A stretch of 64,000 bases of DNA, taken from positions 62,001-126,000 of the forward strand of contig CAJVGD010000015.1 in NCBI GenBank assembly GCA_910890315.1. The letters are read 5' to 3'. The notes under the pieces are model-generated. The model saw only the letters and a program-made list of their open reading frames with translations. It was not told the DNA's origin and did no database searches. The stretch comes from Serendipita indica DSM 11827. Lineage: Eukaryota; Basidiomycota; Agaricomycetes; Sebacinales; Serendipitaceae. How positions within the stretch are numbered: the stretch's first letter is position 1; each line of letters opens with the position of its first letter. Shown piece after piece: positions 55,954 to 64,000 of the stretch. The translations under genes and the position numbers were made by a program.

Positions 55954-58900
55954 TTAATTTGCGCCCTCCCACTCGCCAGCAGTAGCGAGCTTGTGGAACG
56001 TGCCGTGACTCTTCATCAGCTGGTCGTACGTGCCTTGCTCAGCAACGCGTCCATCGTCGAGGACAATGATACGATCCGCCATCTGCATCATGGAAAGCTT
56101 GTGCGTTATTATGATCGTGGTACGACCATTCTTCGCCTTGCGGATCGTGTTCATCACTTCGCGCTGGTTCTCCGCATCGAGCGCCGACGTGCATTCGTCG
56201 AGGATGAGAACGCTGGCATCGCGCACGAGCGCGCGAGCGATGGAAATACGCTGAGCCTGGCCACCAGAGATGAGGCTGGCATTTTCTCCAACAAACGTGT
56301 TGTAGCCATTGGGGAGCGACATGATAAAATCGTGCACGTTGGCCTCGCGAGCAGCCTGCTCAATTTTTCGTGAGAATAGATTTGCGAGCCACCATAGCCG
56401 ATATTCTCCTCAACTGGAGCGTCGAAGAGGTAAGGCTGCTGAGAGACCATCGAGACGTGTTCGCGGAGCCAGACGACGTCGGCATGCTGAAGGCGGTGTC
56501 CATTGATGCTGATGTAACCAACAGTGGGCTCGTACAGACGCTCGAGGAGAGATGCGACTGTCGACTTGCCACTACCAGAGGCACCAACGATGGCAACACA
56601 TTCGTTGGGATTGATGGTGAGGGAGAGGTGACGGAGGACTTCGACATTTGGTCGGGTGGGGTACGCAAACGAGACGTCGTGGAAACGAATGGGACCCTGA
56701 ACGCGCCAGCGGTTAGAGCCCTGAGACTCAGTGGTATCGGAAAGTTTGAGGTTGAGGAGTCGCTCAAAGTCGCGGAGGGCTTGCAATGACTTGCTCAATC
56801 GCGAGGCTACATCCATCGTCAGAGAGCCGACTCGAAACAAAGGAAAGTCGACTTACAGAATTCGAGCATCTGTGCAGCAATGGCGAGGGAAAACGCCACC
56901 AAGTTGAGGACTTCGATCATTTGGAGGAAGCTATAGATTCCCATGACCATGAAGCGTGCACCAACAAAGTAGATCAAGCCTGTAAAAGCAGGTCAGCGCC
57001 GTGACACATCATTGTGAAAAAAAATCATACCTTGGGCGAGGTAGATGAGCGAATTGATGATACCATAGCCCATACCATCGACAAAGGCGCCACTCGTACC
57101 GGTACGCATAGCACTCTCGAGACTGCGGCTAAACTGGTCGCGGAAGATGGAGTCAAAGCCCATGAAGCGAATGGCGCGAACGTTGGCAACAGTATCGTAA
57201 TACTTCTTGTTCACATCCTCGCGCTTCTCCTTGTTCTTCCTCGTAAATCGACCAGAGTATCGGTTTTGCAACGCGCTCAGACCAATGTAGATGGGAGCGA
57301 GCGCGAGACCGACGAGGGTGAGCTGCCATCCAACGACCAAGGCCCAAATGAGACCGGTGCTGATCATGCTGACGACTGTGATGCACTGGGGGACAACGAG
57401 TGAGATAAAGGATCGAGCATCCTCTGGATCACGCATGATGAGCTGCAACAGCTGGGATGGAATGTTAGTCGGCATGTCGAACCAGGCCTTGTCTTGCATC
57501 ATCACGTTATTGAACGCGCGCTTTCGGACATTTCGCAGCCATGCGTTGGTCGTCCATTCGATGACAAAGTGCTTGAGACCAGCAAAGACACCGTTTGCGA
57601 TGGCCAAAAGAAGGACATAGACACCGTATTGAGTGACCAACGAGGTGTCGTGGACGCCATTGCGGGAAGTTGTGATGGCGACGAGCAGACGCGAGAGGAA
57701 GAAGCCAAAGACGGGGGCGCAAATACCAGAGAGGATCGAGAGGAAGAGACCAAAGATGTAGATCGGCTTGTACGGCAAGGTGGGCCAGTACATGCCGAGA
57801 ATCTTGAAGAATGAGATGTGAGGTCGGTCCTCGGGGGGAGGAGAGGTCACGGTCAACTCTTGCTCTGGAGGTGCTCCTCCGTAGAGCGTCTTTGCAGGCT
57901 TCAACGGTCGACTCCGTAGACGTCTGATGCGCTTTTGACCCTGGTGCGCTGGGTTTGCTGGGGCCGGCGTCTCCCAATTCCTTCGAGTAGACTTGACCCG
58001 TCGTCGCTGAGCATCCACAGCCGTCATCTGCATGGTATTCTTCTCCTGCTCAAACTCGGCATCGTCCTCGATGACATCCTCGGCATCATTGTCAAACCTG
58101 CTCGAGGTCGAGCTGGTCGGGAGACTGGAGCGTCTCCACCGGTCCTGCTGAGAACGATCGACTTCGATGGTGAGGGACCTCCGACGAGGACGATGAAGGC
58201 CGGTAGGAGTGTCTTCTTGACGAGAAGGTGCGCGGTGGAATGGAAGCGGTGTCGTGCGGCCGTTGGCTTGCAGACGCATGACTGCCTCGTGCATCCATGG
58301 CTCGGCTTGAGGAATCGTAGGGTTCTGAGTCCAAGCGTTGCGCTGCGAGCGCTCCATGGTCGTCATCTCCTCACGCTCGTGCTCAAAGTCCTCGACGACC
58401 AAGTTGCGCTGGAAGGTTTGGTTATCCTCCTCGGTCTCATTGTCCTTGACTGGAAGGAAGCCGCCAGTCGTGCCTTGAGCCACCATCATATGGTAAAATT
58501 CTCCTTCTGTGTCTGCCTCGAGATCTTGTCGGTATCCTTGCTCGACCAGGTGGCCATCCTTGAGCAAGTAGACAAAGTCATCGCGGCTAATCTGAGAGAG
58601 ATCATGTGTGATGACGATTGTCGTCTTGTTTCGGCGCCAGTGTTTGATAGCCTCGAATACGAGAAGACGCGAAGTTCCGTCGAGAGCCGAGGTAGCCTCA
58701 TCTGGAAAATAAGTGTAAGTGAAATGTCGACAGAGCTGGCTAGAGTCTCACCAAGGATGAGCACTTCTGGGTTGCGAATATAGGCACGAGCAATGGAAAG
58801 CCGTTGCTTTTGTCCACCAGAGAGGGAAGCACCGCCGTTTCCGAGCTTGGTATCATATCCGTCGGGGAGATCGCGCACAAAGTCGTGCATCAATGCGACT

Positions 58901-60884
58901 CGGCAGGCAGCAATCACTTCCTCTCTGGTGACATCCTTTGGGTGCCTTCCAGAGTTTCCGCCAGCGATACCAAGGGCAACATTCTCATGGACAGTGCCAT
59001 CAAAGAGGATGTGTCCTTGGCTGACGGCCGCAATGTGTGATCGGGTCCACTGTTCGTCGAGATACGAAAACGAGTTGCTGTCGAGCTCGATGGAGCCTTG
59101 CTGAGGCTCGTACAGGCGCAAAAGAAGTTGAGCAATGGTGGATTTCCCGGATCCGGATTCGCCAACGATAAACGTCATTTCACCCGAAGGCAGAAAGAGT
59201 GACACGTTGGAGAGTACTGGGACATCGGGACGAGTCGGATAGCAAAAAGTAATGTTGGAGAGGTTGAACTCGCCCTGGAAGGTGGGTGGGCGAATCTTCT
59301 TCAATGGGACCGACTTGAGGAATGTTGGTGCACCAAAGAATGCGCGCTTGGGGGTTTTGACAATGGGCTGAAGCGACATATGAGCGTCTGGGCGGTTGGA
59401 CTTGGATTCGCTTGGGGGAGGATGGATGAGCTTGACAAGCGTGACCATGGAGGATTTTCCACGGGCATAGACAACAGTGCATCCGATCCACTGTTGCAAG
59501 GTGCTCGCAGCGATGAGACATGCCCAAAAGACTGCGAGGACGTCGGCAGCGGTGAGCCTGCCTGCCTTGACTTCCCTTGCTCCAAACCAAAATCCTTGTA
59601 CGAACATGGAAAAGTTGACAAACTGAGAGACACCAATGACGCCAGCCCAAGGCCCGAGAGTCGCACGCTTGCTGAGCGCACCAGGTCGAGGCCAAAGTTT
59701 GCGCGAGCCGATTCGAGAGGTTGAGCATTGAATGCCTTGACGGTGGATATCGCATTGACAGCACGGTCGATGATGGTGGAAACATTGGTTACGCGGGTGC
59801 GTTCCGTGGTGTAGAGGGAGAAAGAGGCGATTTGGCCAATGGTTTGAGTGATGAAAATGACTGGGATTGTACTGAGGATGACGGCGGCGAGTACGGGTGC
59901 GCGCACAAAGGCCATGATGGTTGCCGCAATAATTGTGCACGAGTGTTGAATGAACATGCCCATGTTCAAGGCTGTCGCCATACGGACGTCTTCGGTAGTG
60001 CTGCCAAAATTTGTTGAGCGACAAAATGGTTTCGCCATGGAATCCAAAACTTACGAAGCGAATTGAGACATGAGACCTCCAGCACCAACGGCAGCTTCGC
60101 CTGGTGCGTTTCCTCCAGAGTTCTTGTCGAACCATTCCATCTCGCGCGATGCGACGGAGTCGTAGACGGCTCGTCGAAGATACATGACATTTCTCTCGCC
60201 AACCCAAATCCATAGAGAGCTCATGACACCACTGAGGAGGAGCGCTGCGCCTCCCATGATGCAGAGTTCAACAGTGGCCCATGTGACACCCCTTATCAAG
60301 AGGTTCATGTCGTTTCTTGTTGGATATTCTGTCGACTGAAAGACGGCGAATACATGGTAGATGTCGCCGATGACCACGGTCATGAAGGGAGGGATCACGG
60401 CAGCTATCAAAGCAGCTACGACGGCTGGGAGGACGAAAACAAAGAGGTCACGTGTTGGAAAAAGGGAGAAGAGGAGGACGAGGGATGGGTTGGGCTCCTT
60501 GTACTGCGACGAGGCGTCTGCAGATGGGTTGTGGCCATTGTTGACGGCCTTTGCAGACGGTTTAGCTGGAGATTTGGTGGTTGGAGTGGCTTGGTCGTTG
60601 ATAGATACCGAATCCTGGGACATAGACGACACCGACGACGCGGTGCTCTTGCGGGCAACGGCGGTCGGGGTCGAAGTATCAACAGTGAGCGTTGGTCGTC
60701 TCATGGCGGGCACGACGACGCCAACGAAAAAGCAAGAAGAAAAGAAAGAAAAGTAAACGGGTCCAAGTCGCAGGTGAGCAAAAGGCGTAGGAGCTCGAAA
60801 GAACAAGGCGTCGATTACAAGGCTCCCAAATAGGCAACCAGCCGCCGCCGTCAAAAAGTACAAGGGGGCACCCGCGACTGCCAT
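55954..60884 (-). CDS. STE6: Full-length ABC-B transporter, Ste6 (pheromone exporter) type
   Basis: TMD1-NBD1-linker-TMD2-NBD2 exporter. Start ATG 60884. The N-terminal helices include LTAAAGCLFGSLVIDALFF and LFVFVLPAVVAALIAAVIPP. NBD1: Walker A VGESGSGKSTIAQ, signature LSGGQKQRLSIARAY, Walker B VLILDEATSALD after splicing of an intron at about 58690-58750. The linker is long and charged (RSLTIEVDRSQQDRWRRSS). TMD2 lies at about 57830-56850. NBD2: VGASGSGKSTVASLL, ISGGQAQRISIARALV, VLILDECTSALD, ITHKLSMMQMADRIIVLDDG. Basidiomycete Ste6 exports lipidated peptide pheromone, but ABC-B drug pumps share the layout, so the substrate is inference. The frame changes once near 59623-59667; a 44-nt intron there fits in phase, but it removes residues that relatives keep, so a one-base shift is also possible. 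Confidence 0.85.
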
Positions 60885-61455
60885 TTCTGGCTGGCTCTTG
60901 TACCTCCTAGTAGTGTCAATTCAGTCTATTCAGTCCTTGATTTGCGTCCGCATCGGAGGGCGAACAAAGCAGAGGCTACACTGCCTATAATACTATCGCG
61001 ATATACATCGTTAAACCAGGTCTTGCGAGGGCCTACTATCTCTACTATCTCCTGTGAGAGCGGAGTGTTTCACGGAGACTTGAACCCGAGGGGCATATGT
61101 CCCACGCCGAATGTAGTGGCCCCTGGTCATTTGCGAATGCCATGCACTCCCACGGCGGACACGGCGCATACGGCGCATGCGTGAACAGACCCTCTCAAAG
61201 CACAGACTTGCTTGGCTCATATATTTCAATCAAAAGTTCTTACTGATTCTAGGAGTGGTACATAGGTGATTTTGCACCGTTGACCACTCACTAGCAAAAT
61301 ACTCCAGTATAATTTCTATTTGTACTAAGATATGATGAAATCAATTTATTCCCCGCCTTACGGTCGCGAACCTGTCCCCTTTGTCGGGAGGAGTGCACTG
61401 TGCACGCCTAGAGGTTTGACAGTAATCGCAAGTATACATTTAACTACTTGGAGGC
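60885..61455. other. Divergent intergenic region, ABC transporter / F-box gene
   Basis: 571 bp between two start codons pointing apart. No further gene seen; AT-rich TATA-like stretches occur near 60990-61010 and 61320-61335. Confidence 0.5.
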
Positions 61456-63327
61456 ATGGCAGCACTAATCGCCAATACTCGTTCTCACACCCAAGGCGTA
61501 ATAAGGCCGAGTCCTGCACTACTCGGACTCCATCCACATAGCCGCAACGCCATGAATTGGTGCAAGACCCGTGATCCCAGGATTGTTCTCCCTATGGAAA
61601 TCTTTACATCAATCCTCAATCAAGTCATCACCGAAGGCTTCATCAACCCGATCCGCCTGCTCCTCCCACTGACGCTCGTCAGTCAAGGGTGGTTAGACTA
61701 TATAGTAAACACTCCAGAGCTATGGGTGCACATCGATGTGGGTAGAGGCCTGGAAGAGGCCGATTCACTCGCAAAGCTCGCTACTAGCCTCGCATTATCC
61801 AAAGATCAACGACTTTACCTCGTTATCGTTTACGAAATCAACAATTGGGACATGATATTCTCACTTCTACGGCCCCATATAACCAGAATAAGATCCCTTT
61901 CGTTCCTTCGACAGCGGACCGAGACGATACAAAGGCGTGATTGGGAGTATAGCCAGCGACAAATTATTAGATGCTTAAAGGACTTTGGTTATTTACCGGA
62001 CTTACTGTCAATCACAGCGGACGGAGACTGGGCTGGGGGCATTTGGATCGAGAGGCTCTCGTATTTTCCGACTCTGAGGCAAATCTTGATACGCAAAATC
62101 CATCCTCGTGCAATCGAAAACCTTCAATGCCCAGAAAAGGTACAAGATTTCACTACATTGCTTTCTATCGGCGTGTGCTATCCTCTATTAGGTATCCTTT
62201 CGGGTCTACGGAAGCTGCGTATGGGTTCTATGCCACCTGAAGAACCTCCTAACGAGGATGGCATCCTCCCCACAGCGCTATATACACTCGCTGTGCGGGA
62301 AATTCTGACCGACTCCGCCGCGCGCCTGGTATTCAAAGTCATAAGAATGGCACCTCGGCTACGGCGCATAGGTCTTTTGATTGAATGGAATAGGCTCACA
62401 GAGCTCATGTCTATTCTTCCCAGCCTCCTTCAGCTCGAAACGCTGCAGCTGGAACTCACCAAGCCCACAGCAAGCAGATCAGAAAGTCTACACCTATTAG
62501 CGCCGGAGACTCCAACAGGCGTCAAGGACTTGTACATCCGCTATCAGGATTCGACTGATGCGCTGTACTACCACCAAGCTTTGGCCAAGTATTTACGGCA
62601 CGCGATGCCATTCCTTTTAGACTTGCGCCTAGACTGTTACATATTACCCACACCATACATGTCGTACATCAAGTCTCTCAAACACCTTCTGCGTCTCCGT
62701 ATCGCAGCGGGGAGAGCAGTAGTTGACAAAGACTCGATTATCCAGTCCGACTCGCTCGAAACCCTCAACATTCATTGGACGACTGCCGATCAAGGCTACA
62801 TCTTGGAGAAGCTGCACTGTCCAGGTCTCTTGCGCCTCTCGTTATGCGAAGCAATGGCAGGCACGATTCGCGACCCACCCTCCTTTGCCCATTACCAAGT
62901 CCTTTCGACGACTCAAGAAACAATCCAACTTCCAGATATGAAAGCTTTGCGCACCCTCGAGCTTTCTGGCCGTTCGATACTATACATGCCACTCGACTCC
63001 TTGACTAGGATAGTCTTCGACAAATACACCTCGACAGCCAGCGAATTCTTCATCAAATTGATTAATCAACCAGATATGTGCGCGATGCTCCAACGCATAG
63101 AGCTTTATTGCTTTCCAGAATGGGATCTTCTCTTCCTCCTGCTTGAACGGCGGGGTTTTGCAAGTTTTACTCGCCCAATAGAAGAGATTATGCTTCCAGC
63201 AAATATACCTATATACCTCCTTCGTCCGTTGGTCAATCTATTGGGAGACCAAACGGCTCTACGTCCCCCAAACGAGGATGTCTCCCTTGATGCCATTGCG
63301 GATATCACGACGGACTACACAATGTAA
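61456..63327 (+). CDS. F-box-like protein with LRR-type C-terminus
   Basis: Intronless gene of 623 residues. An F-box-like start (VLPMEIFTSILNQVITEGFI, LTLVSQGWLDYIVNTPELW) is followed by long irregular leucine-rich sequence (YLPDLLSITADGDWAGGIW, LLQLETLQLELTKPTA, LHCPGLLRLSLCEAM, MKALRTLELSGRSIL). Predicted SCF adaptor by family; target unknown. The first ATG at 61456 is used; a later Met at about residue 32 would leave the F-box intact and is possible. Confidence 0.75.
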   Translation: MAALIANTRSHTQGVIRPSPALLGLHPHSRNAMNWCKTRDPRIVLPMEIFTSILNQVITEGFINPIRLLLPLTLVSQGWLDYIVNTPELWVHIDVGRGLEEADSLAKLATSLALSKDQRLYLVIVYEINNWDMIFSLLRPHITRIRSLSFLRQRTETIQRRDWEYSQRQIIRCLKDFGYLPDLLSITADGDWAGGIWIERLSYFPTLRQILIRKIHPRAIENLQCPEKVQDFTTLLSIGVCYPLLGILSGLRKLRMGSMPPEEPPNEDGILPTALYTLAVREILTDSAARLVFKVIRMAPRLRRIGLLIEWNRLTELMSILPSLLQLETLQLELTKPTASRSESLHLLAPETPTGVKDLYIRYQDSTDALYYHQALAKYLRHAMPFLLDLRLDCYILPTPYMSYIKSLKHLLRLRIAAGRAVVDKDSIIQSDSLETLNIHWTTADQGYILEKLHCPGLLRLSLCEAMAGTIRDPPSFAHYQVLSTTQETIQLPDMKALRTLELSGRSILYMPLDSLTRIVFDKYTSTASEFFIKLINQPDMCAMLQRIELYCFPEWDLLFLLLERRGFASFTRPIEEIMLPANIPIYLLRPLVNLLGDQTALRPPNEDVSLDAIADITTDYTM

Positions 63328-63772
63328 GTTCAACGTGCGGCACGTCGGTTAGACACTGATAATCCGGACAGTCCCGGGTGTATGTGGTGTTCCTGGTCAT
63401 TCCAAACGTGCGCAACACCAATCCCCAGACTGACTCACCTCCGATCAACTCCAAGCATCGCATTTAACCACTCCAAGGATCCGAAAGTACGTACGTGGAT
63501 CTCTGATCATAGCCAAAGACAAGAACGGTGGCACAATCGGATGAAGAGCCTAGACGGAAAGGCCAGTAGAGTACCTGTATGCGACGAGCAGCTTCGTGGT
63601 GGCCCTGTCCTTGTGACTCGATACTCCCTTAGTGACACTTGACCATGCAGCGTAGGTCCAGTAATTTTTAGGAGCCTGTCCGATTGGATGCTCATGAGCG
63701 ACCGCTAAATAACAAAAACAGTGTATTGTACGAAGGAAATTTATCAAAAGTTGCCACTTCTACTTGGAATGC
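63328..63772. other. Intergenic region
   Basis: 445 bp between convergent genes. Open frame 63382-63642 is short and not recognised; nothing else seen. Confidence 0.45.
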
Positions 63773-64000
63773 TCACACAGAGGTCTGCTTCTCTTCGAGC
63801 GGATGAGAATCAGCCTCCTGCTTCTTCTCCCGACGTGCGCGAATGAGACCTTGGATGTTGAAGGGGTCGAGGAGCGTCTGGATGAACGGACGATTGTCGT
63901 CCCATCCTCCGCGGTCGGTAGATTCCTCCTGGCCATTCTCGTTGAGGAAGATCTTGTTCGACTTGGGGAGGTAGCGACCAGGGTGCCAGATGTTGAGAAC
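63773..64000 (-). CDS. 3' end of a gene, possible RTA1-like membrane protein
   Basis: Seventy-five codons are visible before the window ends; they are uninterrupted and stop at TGA 63773. The reading is VLNIWHPGRYLPKSNKIFL, NENGQEESTDRGGWDDNRPF, IQTLLDPFNIQGLIRARREK and a charged end EEKQTSV. The HPGRYLP motif after a hydrophobic lead recalls the last helix and tail of fungal RTA1-like seven-helix proteins, but too little is present to be sure. Confidence 0.45.
   Translation of the reverse strand, partial: VLNIWHPGRYLPKSNKIFLNENGQEESTDRGGWDDNRPFIQTLLDPFNIQGLIRARREKKQEADSHPLEEKQTSV

Overview
The window is nuclear DNA of a filamentous basidiomycete. The evidence is densely packed genes split by many short introns (mostly 44-60 nt, GT-AG, with a few GC-AG), with protein sequences that match agaricomycete families: a P5A ATPase, the septation GTPase Tem1/Spg1, a Kre9/Knh1-like GPI protein, F-box/LRR proteins, and a NACHT-WD40 NLR. 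A Rhizoctonia/Ceratobasidiaceae-like source is my inference from overall style, not something the sequence proves. All exon models were read by eye from splice signals, reading phase and family conservation. Where I give a protein length, the exon lengths sum to a multiple of three.

Layout. 1-7.1 kb: three tandem minus-strand genes for RBR-type (RING-IBR-RING) E3 ubiquitin ligases; the third appears to carry an N-terminal membrane module. 7.3-11.9 kb: P5A ATPase (Spf1 type, 16 exons). 12-20 kb: an imperfect tandem repeat, the Tem1 GTPase, a GPI-anchored Kre9-like protein with one frame break, a remnant of an RPN3 3' end, and intact proteasome subunit RPN3. 19.9-28.9 kb: single-pass membrane protein, ISD11, SYF2, an unrecognised protein, an F-box protein and RNA helicase DBP4. 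28.9-35.1 kb: CLN3/battenin, an unrecognised charged protein, a DHFR/RibD-like reductase, and a Syn8-type SNARE. 36.2-45 kb: a DUF1399 (GRDP-like) protein with microexons, an RBM18-like RNA-binding protein, an Rnl2-like RNA ligase, an MFS transporter and a mitochondrial-looking J-protein. 44.9-50.3 kb: an OCRL-like inositol 5-phosphatase and cyclophilin-40. 50.6-60.9 kb: a NACHT-WD40 NLR next to a full-length ABC transporter of the Ste6 type. 61.5-64 kb: a second F-box protein and the 3' end of a membrane-protein gene.

Most of the window is housekeeping: ER membrane-protein quality control (P5A ATPase), proteasome (RPN3), Fe-S assembly (ISD11), splicing (SYF2), ribosome biogenesis (DBP4), vacuole/lysosome and endosome traffic (CLN3, Syn8 SNARE, OCRL). 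The accessory, fast-changing parts are the RBR cluster and the NLR. I see no transposon with recognisable coding domains, no virus-like element, no CRISPR and no convincing tRNA or rRNA. The observations most worth a second look are the membrane-RBR fusion, the four GC-AG introns and string of microexons, the NLR, and the fungal RNA ligase.
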